The translations under genes and the position numbers were made by a program. A stretch of 64,000 nt of DNA from Planotetraspora silvatica (GTDB lineage Bacteria > Actinomycetota > Actinomycetes > Streptosporangiales > Streptosporangiaceae), in contig NZ_BOOQ01000003.1 in NCBI RefSeq assembly GCF_016863315.1, forward strand, positions 409,554 to 473,553, read 5' to 3'. Below the pieces are notes generated by a model. It saw nothing but the letters and a program-made list of their open reading frames with translations. It was not told the origin of the DNA and searched no databases. Shown piece after piece: positions 16,112 through 25,083 of the stretch (position 1 is its first letter; every line of letters begins with the position of its first letter).

Positions 16112-17476
16112 GTGAGCCTCGTGGCGGGGGTCGACTCCTCGACCCAGAGCTGCAAGGTGGTGATCCGCGACGCGGAGACGGGCGCGCTCGTGCGTGAAGG
16201 GCGCGCCACGCATCCGGACGGGACCGAGGTCCATCCCGACGCCTGGTGGGCGGCGCTGCGGACGGCGATCGATCAGGCCGGAGGCCTCGACGACGTCGAG
16301 GCCCTCAGCGTGGCCGCCCAGCAGCACGGCATGGTGTGCCTCGACGAGGACGGCGAGGTCGTGCGGCCCGCGCTCCTGTGGAACGACACCCGTTCCGCCC
16401 GGGCCGCGTCCGATCTGGTGACCGAGTTCGGCGGCCCGGACAAGTGGGCCGCCGCCGTCGGCAGCGTTCCCGTCGCGTCGTTCACCGTGACCAAGCTCCG
16501 GTGGCTGGCCGAGCAGGAGCCCGCGCAGGCGGGCCGTACGAGCTCGGTCTGCCTTCCGCACGACTGGCTCACGTGGAAGCTCGCCGGGCGTCCCGCCGAG
16601 ATCACCACCGACAGGGGAGACGCCTCCGGCACCGGTTACTGGTCGCCCGCGACCGGGTCCTACCGGACCGATCTCCTCCAGATGGCGATGGGAGCCACCC
16701 CGGCACTGCCCCGCGTGCTCGGTCCGGCGGAGCAGGCCGGTGTCGCCGGCGCCGTACGGCTCGCGCCGGGCACGGGCGACAACATGGCCGCCGCGCTCGG
16801 GGTCGGCATCGGGCCCGGCGACGTCGTCGTCTCGATCGGCACATCGGGTACGGCGTTCGCCGTCGCGGAGTCGCCGTCGGCCGATCCCTCGGGAGCGGTC
16901 GCCGGGTTCGCCGACGCGACCGGACGGTTCTTGCCGCTGGTCGCGACGCTGAACGCGGCCCGGGTGCTGCAGGCGGCCGCCCGCATGCTCGGGGTCACCC
17001 AGGAACAGCTGAGCGACCTGGCCCTGCAGGCTCCGCCCGGTGCCGACGGCCTGGTGCTCGTGCCGTACCTGGAAGGGGAGCGCACGCCGAACCGGCCGGA
17101 CGCGACGGGTTCGCTGCACGGGCTGAGGCTGGCCACGGCGACCCCCGAGCACCTGGCCCGCGCGGCCGTCGAGGGCATGCTCTGCGGCCTCGCCGACGCG
17201 CTCGACGCGCTCGGGCTCACGGCGAACAGGGTGCTGCTCATCGGCGGCGGAGCCCGGTCCGAGGCGGTCAGGCGCATCGCTCCCACCGTGTTCGGCGCGC
17301 CCGTGCTGGTGCCGAGCCCGGGTGAGTACGTCGCGGACGGGGCGGCCCGCCAGGCGGCGTGGCTGGTGTCGGGTGCTCCCGAACCTCCTCGCTGGGAGGC
17401 GGCGGACACCGAGCTCTACGAGGCCGATGTCACGAAGGGGCTCCGCGACCGGTACCGGGAAGCGAGCGACCTCTAG
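16112..17476 (+). CDS. xylB: Xylulokinase
   Basis: FGGY-family kinase of about 454 residues that phosphorylates D-xylulose with ATP. It shows [13 protein letters not shown] (phosphate loop 1), [20 protein letters not shown], the DASGTGYWS substrate segment, [10 protein letters not shown] (adenosine loop) and [17 protein letters not shown] 16112 is used because GGAGGACGATC precedes it; the frame opens earlier at 16079. Together with xylA it feeds the pentose phosphate pathway. Confidence 0.95.
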   Translation: MSLVAGVDSSTQSCKVVIRDAETGALVREGRATHPDGTEVHPDAWWAALRTAIDQAGGLDDVEALSVAAQQHGMVCLDEDGEVVRPALLWNDTRSARAASDLVTEFGGPDKWAAAVGSVPVASFTVTKLRWLAEQEPAQAGRTSSVCLPHDWLTWKLAGRPAEITTDRGDASGTGYWSPATGSYRTDLLQMAMGATPALPRVLGPAEQAGVAGAVRLAPGTGDNMAAALGVGIGPGDVVVSIGTSGTAFAVAESPSADPSGAVAGFADATGRFLPLVATLNAARVLQAAARMLGVTQEQLSDLALQAPPGADGLVLVPYLEGERTPNRPDATGSLHGLRLATATPEHLARAAVEGMLCGLADALDALGLTANRVLLIGGGARSEAVRRIAPTVFGAPVLVPSPGEYVADGAARQAAWLVSGAPEPPRWEAADTELYEADVTKGLRDRYREASDL

Positions 17477-17616
17477 AGCGGCCCCGGCCTGCCCCGGCGT
17501 GCGTCGCCGGAGGCAAGCGGAAACACCTACCCTGAGGCGACCCTGAGGGTGTGTCCGGGACATCTTGGGCGTTTACCCGGATGCCCGGACGCACCCACTC
17601 GGGGGATCCTCGAGAC

Positions 17617-18357
17617 ATGGTCAAGAGGCTCTATCCCGTGCTCGCCTGTGGCGGCATCCTGTTCGCGGTGATATACGTGGTCACGGCTCAGGTGGCCGGA
17701 GACTCCGCCCTCGACCCGGTCACGATGACGATCAGCGAGTACGCCTCGCTGGACCGCGGCGTCGGGATCGAGGTGGCCATGGCGGTCCTCGGGCTCTCGT
17801 CGCTGGCGCTGCTGGCCGGAATGCGCGCCGTGCGCGCCCCCGTCGACGGCTGGCCGCGCGTCTTGATGATCGTCTGGAGTGCGTCGCTCGTGGTGGCGGC
17901 GTTCGTGCCGACGGCCGCGGGGGCGGAGCACGGCTGGGCGACCGCCGTGCACCTCGTCCTGTCCGCGGCCGCCTTCGTGAGCCTTCCGGCCGCGGCGACG
18001 CTCCTGGTCGGGCGATTGGCGCAGGACGAGCGATGGAGCCCGGCGGCGCGGCCGGTGGAGTGGCTCGCGCTCGCCGGCGGGCTGGGCCTCGCGGCCATCA
18101 CCTACGTGGCGCTGCCAGGACACGGCGTGATGGTCGGCCTGGTCGAACGGCTTCTCCTCGGCACCGAGGTGGCGGTTCTCCTGGTGCTCGCCGTACGGCT
18201 GCTGCGGCTCACGTGGGCGGGGACGCTGCGGGGGGTGGCCGATGTGCGGCGGCGCCGGTTCGTGACCGTCGGGGAGCGGGCCGGTGCGCGGCCGCTGGAC
18301 CCGGCGGGCGCTTCGGGGGCCCTGACGTCCGCGGGACCCCCGAAGCTCGCTGCGTGA
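17617..18357 (+). CDS. DUF998-family integral membrane protein
   Basis: About 246 residues with roughly six hydrophobic helices: LYPVLACGGILFAVIYVVTA, GIEVAMAVLGLSSLALLAGM, VLMIVWSASLVVAAFVPTA, TAVHLVLSAAAFVSLPAAA, EWLALAGGLGLAAITYVAL and LLLGTEVAVLLVLAVRLL. The early TMTISEYASLDRGVGIE segment matches DUF998. Function unknown. It stops 2 bp from the convergent conservon GTPase gene. Confidence 0.82.
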   Translation: MVKRLYPVLACGGILFAVIYVVTAQVAGDSALDPVTMTISEYASLDRGVGIEVAMAVLGLSSLALLAGMRAVRAPVDGWPRVLMIVWSASLVVAAFVPTAAGAEHGWATAVHLVLSAAAFVSLPAAATLLVGRLAQDERWSPAARPVEWLALAGGLGLAAITYVALPGHGVMVGLVERLLLGTEVAVLLVLAVRLLRLTWAGTLRGVADVRRRRFVTVGERAGARPLDPAGASGALTSAGPPKLAA

Positions 18358-18359
18358 TC

Positions 18360-18935
18360 TCAGCGCTGGGCGGCCGTCAGGGTCTTCAAGGCGTGCTCGA
18401 CCAGAGTGACGAGAACCACCTTGGCCGACGCCCGCCTGCGGACGTCGCAGAGCAGCACCGGGACCTCGGGATCGAGGTCGAGGGCGACCCGCACGTCGTC
18501 GGGCTCGTGGCGCTCCGCGCCGTCGAAGCAGTTCACGGCGACGATGAACGGCGTGCCACGCTGCTCGAAGTAGTCGATGGACGGGAAGCAGTCCGTCAGG
18601 CGACGGGTGTCGGCCAGCACGACCGCTCCCAGGGCGCCGTAGGACAACTCATCCCACATGAACCAGAAGCGCTCCTGCCCGGGGGTGCCGAACAGGTAGA
18701 CCACGAGGCCTTCCCGGATGGTGATCCGGCCGAAGTCCATCGCCACGGTGGTGGTGGTCTTCCCCTCCACCCCGTCGATGTCGTCCACACCGACGCTGCG
18801 GTCGGACAGGACTTCCTCGGTGCGCAGGGGACGAATCTCGCTGATGGCGCCGACCAGCGTGGTCTTGCCGACGCCGAAGCCGCCGGCGACGAGGATCTTC
18901 AGAGCGACCGGCTCGTCAGAGGGCGCGAAGGCCAT
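18360..18935 (-). CDS. cvnD: Conservon Ras-like GTPase
   Basis: 191-residue small GTPase, last gene of the cvn operon. Motifs: G1 VAGGFGVGKTT, G3 LFGTPGQERFWFMWDEL, and G4 VAVNCFDG (the usual NKxD reads NCFD, as is common in this family). In Streptomyces the Cvn proteins form a membrane-linked complex resembling eukaryotic GPCR signalling and influence development and secondary metabolism. Its start overlaps the DUF742 gene end by 20 nt. Confidence 0.93.
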   Translation of the reverse strand: MAFAPSDEPVALKILVAGGFGVGKTTLVGAISEIRPLRTEEVLSDRSVGVDDIDGVEGKTTTTVAMDFGRITIREGLVVYLFGTPGQERFWFMWDELSYGALGAVVLADTRRLTDCFPSIDYFEQRGTPFIVAVNCFDGAERHEPDDVRVALDLDPEVPVLLCDVRRRASAKVVLVTLVEHALKTLTAAQR

Positions 18936-19284
18936 TGATCACTTCCTTGAGAATGCGCTCGCTGGGCTGCGGCGCGACCGTGACCGGAGGCCGTACGACG
19001 ATCAGCCCTTGGTCGTGCAAATCCCCGATCAGGACACGGACCACGCCAAGTGGCAGGTCGACGTCGGATGCGATGTCCGCGACCGACGCCCCCGAGCGCG
19101 CGATCTCCAAAATCCGCCGCTGCTCGGGACCGATGGTCGTGTCACCGGGCGGGGGCGTTCCGGTCGACCTCACCATGGCGATGAGGTCGAGGTTGTCACC
19201 GGAGGACCGTGCTCGGCCCCCGGTCAGGGCGAAAGGCCGGACGACTGGTCCGGCCTCCTCGTCCATCCAGTGCGGCCCCGTCAT
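18916..19284 (-). CDS. cvnC: Conservon DUF742 protein
   Basis: About 122 residues, DUF742. It has the VVRPFALTGGRARSS opening and a winged-helix-like core (GPEQRRILEIARSGASVADIASDVDLPLGVVRVLIGDL) and ends with LIVVRPP. ATG 19284 begins 13 nt after the roadblock gene. The frame runs further upstream to 19413 but inside the roadblock gene, so that part is not coding. Confidence 0.92.
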   Translation of the reverse strand: MTGPHWMDEEAGPVVRPFALTGGRARSSGDNLDLIAMVRSTGTPPPGDTTIGPEQRRILEIARSGASVADIASDVDLPLGVVRVLIGDLHDQGLIVVRPPVTVAPQPSERILKEVINGLRAL

Positions 19285-19297
19285 ACGGCGCCCCGCT

Positions 19298-19705
19298 TCA
19301 TGACGGGGACCGCCGCGGGCTCGTGGAGATGTGCTGGCCGACACGCTTGACGAGCATGGCCATCTCGTAGGCGATGTGGCCCACATCCGCATCGGACGCC
19401 GCGAGCACGGCAAGGCAGGTGCCCTGCCCGGCGGCCGTCACGAACAGGAACGCCGATTCCATCTCGACGATGGTCTGACGCACCTCGCCGCCGCCGAAGT
19501 GACGACCCGCGCCGCGTGCCAGGCTCTGGAAGCCGGCGGCGACGGCGGACAGATGTTCCGCGTCCTCCCGGCTGAGCCCCTGGGACGCTCCGACGACGAG
19601 GCCGTCCGTGGAGAGGATCACCGCCTGGCGGACGGCGGCGACCCTGCTGATGAGATCGTCGAGCAGCCAGTTGAGCTCGCCGGTCGACGTCGCTTTGCCG
19701 GTCAT
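19298..19705 (-). CDS. cvnB: Conservon roadblock/LC7 protein
   Basis: 135-residue roadblock/LC7 domain protein: LNWLLDDLISRVAAVRQAVILSTDGLVVGASQGL, then VEMESAFLFVTAAGQGTCLAVLA. Such proteins act as regulators or GTPase-activating partners of the adjacent Ras-like GTPase. The ATG overlaps the kinase stop codon by 4 nt (translational coupling). Confidence 0.93.
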   Translation of the reverse strand: MTGKATSTGELNWLLDDLISRVAAVRQAVILSTDGLVVGASQGLSREDAEHLSAVAAGFQSLARGAGRHFGGGEVRQTIVEMESAFLFVTAAGQGTCLAVLAASDADVGHIAYEMAMLVKRVGQHISTSPRRSPS

Positions 19706-22362
19706 TCGTCACCCTTCTCGCCATGCGTATTGTTTGCGAAGCTTCCGTACTCGTTGCCTTCCGGCTGCTCGGAGTCCTCGCGGCCACGCCGTGCGCCCGC
19801 CTGGAAGGCGGAGAACATGGCCCTGGCCTCTTCCGGCGATCGCTCTTCGGGGTCCGGCGTAGGAGCTCCCAGCGGCTGCGACCCGTCGCGGAGCTGAGGA
19901 ACGATATTGGCCTGCCGCACGCGCCGGGGCAATCCCGCGTGCGTGCCGTTCGCGCTGGAGGCGCCCGCCGCCGGCGGCCTGGCGAAGTCCGCGTGGGGCG
20001 CGCCTTCGTGAGCCGCGCGGCCGCGCGTCGTGCGTTCGCGGACGGGAAGCCCGTTGGCGGTGGATCCGTTCGAGGAACTCGCGCCGGGTCCGCCCCCCGA
20101 GAGGTCCGCGAACGCGCCCACCCGCTTCTCGTCGAGGCCCGGAGCGAGGGGGGAGTCCTGTGGCACCGCCCGCAGACCGGGCACCGGCTCGCTCTCGGGC
20201 AGGTCGTCGCGCGCGGCGGAGGGGACGGCCTCGGTCCGCAGCGCGGCGGGTGTGAAGAACGGGGAGGTGTCCGGGCCGGACTGGTCGGCCGCCTGGGAGG
20301 TCGCGGTCTCCGGAACCGCGACCGGGGAGATCCCGACCGGGGAGAACGCGGGCTCGGGGGTGGCCTCCCGCTCGGTCACCTCCGCGGTGACCGGCGCCGT
20401 GATGGCCCGCCTGGCACCGGGTCCCACGCCCGTCGCATGGGCCACGGAGCCGGTGATCGCCGCCGGGGATCCGTCGTCGGCCACCAGGGCCCGCGGCATG
20501 AGCACGATCGCGGTCGTGCCGCCGTAGGGCGAGCCGCGCAGCAACACGCCGATGCCGTAACGGGCGGCGAGCTGGCCGACCACGAAGAGCCCGAGGCGGT
20601 CGCTGTCGGCCAGGTCGAACTCGGGCGGGTTCGCCAGCCGCTCGTTGATGTCGGCGTACTCCTCGGGCGCCAGGCCCAGACCGCGGTCCTCGATCTCGAT
20701 GACCAGCCCGTTGGCGACGACCTCGCCGCGCACCAGCACCTTGGTCTGCGGCGGGGAGAAGACCGTCGCGTTCTCGAGGAGCTCGGCCAGCAGGTGGACG
20801 ACGTCCGCCACGACCGAGCCCGTCATGGAGGCGTTCGGCATCGTCGGCAGGGAGATGCGGGTGAAGTCCTCGACCTCGGAGATCGCCGCGCGGACCACGT
20901 CCATGACCGGCACCGGCTTGCGCCAGGAGCGGCCGGGCGCGGCGCCGGAGAGGATGATCAGGCCTTCCGCGTGCCGGCGCATGCGCGTGGTCAGGTGGTC
21001 GAGCCGGAAGAGGTCCTCCAGGCTCTCGGGGTCCGCCGACCGGCGCTGCATGGAGTCGAGGAGGGTCAACTGGCGGTGGAGCAGGCTCTGCTTGCGCCGG
21101 GCCAGGTTGAGGAACATCTGGCTGACGCCCCGCCGCAGGTTGGCCTGGCCGACGGCGGCCTCAACGGCTGTGCGCCGCACCGTGCCGAACGCGTTGGCGA
21201 CGTCCACGACCTCGCTCGAGCCGGTCGCCTTGATCGGCGGCGCCGCCGCGTCGACGTCGACGTCCTCGCCGCGGCGGAGCCGGTCCACGACATCGGGGAG
21301 CCGTACGTCGGCGAGGTCGAGCGCGGCCCCGCGCAGGCCGGCGAGGTCGCCGACGAGGCGGCGGCCGAAGCGGACGGAGAAGACGATCGTGGCCAGGATC
21401 GCCAGCAGGCCGAGCCCGCCGGCGACCGCGATGCGGGTCACGATGGCACCGGCCGCCGAGGTGGCCTCCGTCGTGAGCGCGTCGGACGCCTTGACACGTG
21501 CCGTGTCCAGCCGGGCGTCGAGGGAGTCGACGGTGGGCGCCCACTTGTCACGGTCGATGGCGTACAGGCTGCCGGTGGTCGCGGTCACGACGCCGTCCTC
21601 GAGCGTGGCGAACCGGTCGAAGATCTGGGAGTTCAGCACGTCCTCGTACGGCTGGCGCATGCCGCCCTCGAGGATCGGCCGGTACTTCTGGTAGATGAAC
21701 CGGCGGTCGGCGGCCCATTCCGTGAAGGCCTTGTGCTCGTCGCGGGTCAGCCTGCCGCCGCTCATGATCGTCCCGCGGACCAGGGCGTCCTCGCGGGCGA
21801 TCATCTCGTAGGCGTTGCCCATCGCCTGCATGGCACTGGCCTGCTGGAAGATGGAGAGGTCGGGCACCGAGACGAGGCGGTCGTAGAGCCCGAACAACTC
21901 GTCCATGACCCCGTTGTAGGCGTTCATCGTCTCGAGCCGGTCGAACTTGCCGAGCGTGACGGACTCGCGGATCGACGTCAGGCGGTCGAGCGAGGCCAGC
22001 AGGGCGTCCAGCGGGGCCTTGAGGTCGCCGCCGAGGGCGCCCCCGTCCTCCTGCTCGTGCACGGACTTGGTGAAGGTGTCGACCGCGGCGCTGGTCTTGG
22101 CCTGCTGCGTGGTGACCGCGGACGAGCTCGTCTGGCCCGAGCTGAGCATGCGGACGGTCAGCGCACGCTCGGCCTGGATGTGCAGGCCGAGGTCGGCGGA
22201 GGTCACGCCGATCGAGTCGTACAACGATTTGGCCTGGAGGAGGGCGACGCCGTCGCCGACCGTGAGCTTAAGGACAAATCCCCACAAAGCGCTCAGCATG
22301 AGCAATGGGAGCAGTAGTAACAAGAAGATCTTGAACCGAATCGACCGGTTTCTGGAACCCAT
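19702..22362 (-). CDS. cvnA: Conservon sensor histidine kinase-like protein, NIT domain
   Basis: About 886 residues. TM1 (about 11-33, FLLLLLPLLMLSALWGFVL), an extracytoplasmic nitrate/nitrite-sensing type (NIT) domain (about 45-300), TM2 (about 310-333), a juxtamembrane HAMP-like region, a dimerisation segment (QANLRRGVSQMFLNLARRKQSLLHR), and an ATPase domain with ELLENATVFSPP (N box, about 527) and DRGLGL (G1, about 555). The last 250 residues are low-complexity and proline/serine-rich. ATG 22362 follows CAGGAGTGGCC. First gene of cvnABCD; no response regulator is present. Confidence 0.93.
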   Translation of the reverse strand: MGSRNRSIRFKIFLLLLLPLLMLSALWGFVLKLTVGDGVALLQAKSLYDSIGVTSADLGLHIQAERALTVRMLSSGQTSSSAVTTQQAKTSAAVDTFTKSVHEQEDGGALGGDLKAPLDALLASLDRLTSIRESVTLGKFDRLETMNAYNGVMDELFGLYDRLVSVPDLSIFQQASAMQAMGNAYEMIAREDALVRGTIMSGGRLTRDEHKAFTEWAADRRFIYQKYRPILEGGMRQPYEDVLNSQIFDRFATLEDGVVTATTGSLYAIDRDKWAPTVDSLDARLDTARVKASDALTTEATSAAGAIVTRIAVAGGLGLLAILATIVFSVRFGRRLVGDLAGLRGAALDLADVRLPDVVDRLRRGEDVDVDAAAPPIKATGSSEVVDVANAFGTVRRTAVEAAVGQANLRRGVSQMFLNLARRKQSLLHRQLTLLDSMQRRSADPESLEDLFRLDHLTTRMRRHAEGLIILSGAAPGRSWRKPVPVMDVVRAAISEVEDFTRISLPTMPNASMTGSVVADVVHLLAELLENATVFSPPQTKVLVRGEVVANGLVIEIEDRGLGLAPEEYADINERLANPPEFDLADSDRLGLFVVGQLAARYGIGVLLRGSPYGGTTAIVLMPRALVADDGSPAAITGSVAHATGVGPGARRAITAPVTAEVTEREATPEPAFSPVGISPVAVPETATSQAADQSGPDTSPFFTPAALRTEAVPSAARDDLPESEPVPGLRAVPQDSPLAPGLDEKRVGAFADLSGGGPGASSSNGSTANGLPVRERTTRGRAAHEGAPHADFARPPAAGASSANGTHAGLPRRVRQANIVPQLRDGSQPLGAPTPDPEERSPEEARAMFSAFQAGARRGREDSEQPEGNEYGSFANNTHGEKGDE

Positions 22363-22473
22363 GGCCACTCCTGCAGTGCGTGGAGGCTCGCGCCGCATTT
22401 ATGGGGAAATGCACCTCCGGAAGATCGCATAGGAGACTAGCACCGATACAGTTCTGGCGCAGTGGAGGTCCTG

Positions 22474-23280
22474 ATGATTACAGTGCTTACTGGGGCCAGT
22501 GCGGGAATCGGTGCTGCTGTGGCGCTTGAACTCGCAAAGCGGGAGCACCAACTAGTGCTCGTGGGGCGTACCCCCGCCAAGCTGGCAGCGGTGGCCGACC
22601 AAGTCGCCGCCGTCACCGGAACCGCGCCTGGCACGTTCCAGGCCGACTTCGCGGTCCTGGACGACGTCCGGAGGCTGGCGGACGAGTTGCTCGCCCGGTA
22701 CGAACGCATCGATGTCCTGGTCAACAACGCCGGAGTGATGACGACCCGGCGGGAACGGACGGCCGACGGGCACGAACTCATGATGCAGGTCAATCATCTG
22801 GCTCCGTTCCTCCTGACGAACCTGTTGTTCGACCTTCTGAAGGAGTCGTCCGCGCGGGTCGTCACGACCTCGTCGCGAGCGGCCCGGACGGGCCGCCTGG
22901 ACCCTGCCGACCTGTCCAGAGATCGGCGCCGGTGGAGCGGATGGCTGCAGTACGGCGACACCAAACAGGCCAACGCCCTGTTCACCGTCGCCCTCGCCGA
23001 CCGCGGACTGGCGGCCACCTGTCTGCATCCCGGCGTCCTCGACACGGGTTTCGCCGCGGGCACGTTCTTCATGAAGTTCCTGACGGTCGTGCCGGGAATG
23101 GCCGAGCCTCCGGAGGCGGGGGCGGACAGGATCGTCCACTTGGTCACCCACCCCGACGGGGTCGACCACCCTGGCCGGTTCTTCGTCAAGAACGTCCCCG
23201 CGACCGTGCCCCGGACGATGACCGACCCCGAACTCGCCGAGGCCCTCTGGTCCGCCAGCCAGACCGCCTGCTCCCTGTGA
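22474..23280 (+). CDS. Short-chain dehydrogenase/reductase
   Basis: About 268 residues. Rossmann motif TGASAGIG at the N-terminus, DVLVNNAG for cofactor stability, and a catalytic YxxxK in LQYGDTKQAN; TTSSRAART is the serine strand. These are the SDR motifs of retinol-dehydrogenase-like proteins. Substrate unknown. ATG 22474 follows GGAGGTCCTG; a TACAGT hexamer about 30 bp upstream is the likely -10. Divergent from cvnA; followed by a half copy of the 53-bp repeat element. Confidence 0.9.
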   Translation: MITVLTGASAGIGAAVALELAKREHQLVLVGRTPAKLAAVADQVAAVTGTAPGTFQADFAVLDDVRRLADELLARYERIDVLVNNAGVMTTRRERTADGHELMMQVNHLAPFLLTNLLFDLLKESSARVVTTSSRAARTGRLDPADLSRDRRRWSGWLQYGDTKQANALFTVALADRGLAATCLHPGVLDTGFAAGTFFMKFLTVVPGMAEPPEAGADRIVHLVTHPDGVDHPGRFFVKNVPATVPRTMTDPELAEALWSASQTACSL

Positions 23281-23324
23281 CCCCAACCCCCCGCGGCGCC
23301 CCCGCGGCGCCCCGACCCTCCGGC

Positions 23325-23495
23325 GTGATCATGCACACCTTCGGAGAAAGCCCCTCCGACCTGCGCCATCACCGTTCGTGATCATGCACACATTCGGAAA
23401 CGTGACGGCCGACCTGCGAAACCCCGGTTCGTGATCATGCGCGAATTCGTATGAATACGGCCTGAGCTGCAAGTATTCAGTTCGTGATCACGTAG
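23325..23495 (+). repeat. Half element of the 53-bp-period repeat family (arm only)
   Basis: Four forward boxes start at 23325, 23378, 23431 and 23484, each exactly 53 bp apart. The first two are perfect GTGATCATGCAC, the third has GC for AC at its end, the fourth is degenerate (GTGATCACGTAG). Total 171 bp, the same arm length as in the complete elements, but no inverted arm follows. A C-rich flank (23281-23324) precedes it. It lies between two same-direction genes. Confidence 0.9.
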
Positions 23496-23563
23496 TGAGG
23501 TGGTCGATGAGGGTTACGGCAAAATTTGTTCGCCGTTACCTATCACGACATACGCGCAGTCGA

Positions 23564-23569
23564 TAGGGT
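23564..23569 (+). promoter_or_regulatory. -10 hexamer TAGGGT of the acyltransferase gene
   Basis: TAGGGT, 8 nt, then GTG 23578, without ribosome site: leaderless pattern. Confidence 0.45.
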
Positions 23570-23577
23570 CCGGCACC

Positions 23578-24690
23578 GTGACCGCGTCTCCCGCCGCCTC
23601 TGTGAAGCCTGGCACGTCAGCTCGGGACCCCCTGCTGGACAACGCCAAGTACCTGGCCATCCTTCTCGTGGTCTGTGGCCACCTCATCGAGAATCTGCGG
23701 GATGTGAAGGGCGCACACGCCCTCTACTTCTACATCTATCTGTTTCACATGCCGCTCTTCATTGTTATCAGCGGCTATTTGTCACGAAATTTCACGTTCT
23801 CTGCGGGCAAGGCGAGGAAGCTCATCAGCGGCCTCGCCGTGCCGTACGTGATCTTCGAGGCGGCCTATTCGATGCCGCGTTTCTTTCTGTACGGCAAGCT
23901 GGAGATCAGCCTGCTCGATCCGTACTACCTGACGTGGTTCCTGATGTCGCTCTTCCTGTGGCGGCTTTCCACGCCGGTGTGGCAGCAGCTGCGGTGGCCG
24001 TTGGTGGTCGCGGTGGGCCTGTCGCTCCTGTCGGGGACGAGCGCGTTGCCTGACGAACTGTCCATGAACCGCACGCTCGCCCTGCTGCCCTTCTATGTCC
24101 TCGGCCTCATGCTGAAGCCGGAGCATTTCGACATCCTGCGGCAGCGGTGGGCGAGGCTCGCCGGAGCGGCCATCCTGCTCGTGGGGCTGGGCGTCGCCTT
24201 CGCCGTGCACATGAAGGTGCCGACCGAGTGGATTCGCTGGCGGCAGGCGAACTCCCAGATCGGCGTGGACGATCTGAGCGGCAGCCTGATCCGGCTCGCC
24301 TTGCTGCTGACTGGGGCGTTGTTGGTGGCGGCCTTCATCGCGATCACGCCGAGGCGCCGCATGTGGTTCACCGGGCTGGGTGCCGCGACCATGTACGCGT
24401 ACCTGTTGCACGGTTTCGTGGTCAAGGTGGTCGAACGGTTCTACGGCCGGCTCGACAATCCGCTCGGCGTCATGCTGGTGATCGTTTTCGGCGTGGTCCT
24501 GGCGACCGTGCTCTGTACGCCGCCTGTCCAGCGCCTCACCAGATGGGCGGTCGAACCGAACATGTCCTGGGCCTTCACCAAGCTCAGGCGCCCGGAGTCG
24601 CGTACCAAGGCCGGCTCGCCGCCACCTGGGGCGCCGGCTGCGGGCGACAACGAAAGCGTGCACTCCCGCGAGCCTGCCGTACACGGCTGA
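23578..24690 (+). CDS. Acyltransferase family 3 membrane protein (OafA/OatA-like)
   Basis: About 370 residues with some ten membrane helices. The family-3 signature is near the N-terminus: DNAKYLAILLVVCGHLIENL carries the conserved His used for acyl transfer, followed by FHMPLFIVISGYLS with the second conserved block. Such enzymes O-acylate cell-surface sugars or lipids; a surface-polysaccharide cluster starts 2.4 kb downstream. GTG 23578 fits the leaderless pattern; an earlier start at 23500 would include the promoter. The C-terminus is a hydrophilic Pro-rich tail. Confidence 0.88.
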   Translation: MTASPAASVKPGTSARDPLLDNAKYLAILLVVCGHLIENLRDVKGAHALYFYIYLFHMPLFIVISGYLSRNFTFSAGKARKLISGLAVPYVIFEAAYSMPRFFLYGKLEISLLDPYYLTWFLMSLFLWRLSTPVWQQLRWPLVVAVGLSLLSGTSALPDELSMNRTLALLPFYVLGLMLKPEHFDILRQRWARLAGAAILLVGLGVAFAVHMKVPTEWIRWRQANSQIGVDDLSGSLIRLALLLTGALLVAAFIAITPRRRMWFTGLGAATMYAYLLHGFVVKVVERFYGRLDNPLGVMLVIVFGVVLATVLCTPPVQRLTRWAVEPNMSWAFTKLRRPESRTKAGSPPPGAPAAGDNESVHSREPAVHG

Positions 24691-24817
24691 GACCTTCTAT
24701 ATGCGCGCGACGCGGTTCACCTGGGCAAATGCGAATCGCCTAAAAGTCGTACGGCAGGCACGCCGTTACATCTCCTACGAATACTGACGTATCGGTTTCT
24801 GGCGAGTAGCCTGCGTA

Positions 24818-24834
24818 TTCGCAGTGAATGCGAA
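24818..24834. promoter_or_regulatory. Inverted repeat upstream of the NfeD-like/flotillin genes
   Basis: TTCGCA, 5 bp, TGCGAA: perfect 6-bp arms ending 9 bp before GTG 24844. A further TGCGAA half-site lies near 24730. A TAGCCT hexamer about 10 bp upstream may be the -10, so the dyad would sit at or just after the transcription start. Confidence 0.4.
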
Positions 24835-24843
24835 GACGACGGG

Positions 24844-25053
24844 GTGACACGGGTGGTCGGCAGACAGGGCAGAGTCACGGGCAAGATCGGCCCGGGCCTT
24901 GTCGGCGAGGTGATGGTGCCGATCCGCGGGGGGGTCGAGGCGTTCTACGCCTATCCGAGCGTGCCCGACGAAGAGATTCCAGTGGGGTCGATCATCGTTG
25001 TCGTGGAGTATTCACCGCCACGCACGGTCTACGTCGCTCGCGCGGTCGTCTGA
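24844..25053 (+). CDS. NfeD-like OB-fold small protein
   Basis: 69 residues forming one beta-barrel: GRVTGKIGPGLVGEVMVPIRGGVEAFYAYP and IPVGSIIVVVEYSPPRTVYVARAV resemble the soluble NfeD C-terminal domain, without membrane anchor or protease. NfeD-type proteins are typically encoded beside flotillin/stomatin genes, as here (30 bp upstream of the flotillin). Start GTG 24844; GTG 24853 is also possible. Confidence 0.75.
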   Translation: MTRVVGRQGRVTGKIGPGLVGEVMVPIRGGVEAFYAYPSVPDEEIPVGSIIVVVEYSPPRTVYVARAVV

Positions 25054-25083
25054 CCTTCCACTCCCCACGTCGCGGAGGCTCGC

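Noticed and set aside
19723..22317. 864-codon + frame opposite cvnA
   Set aside because: Antisense shadow; composition is Arg/Gly/Val-rich without domains, while the minus strand encodes the kinase.
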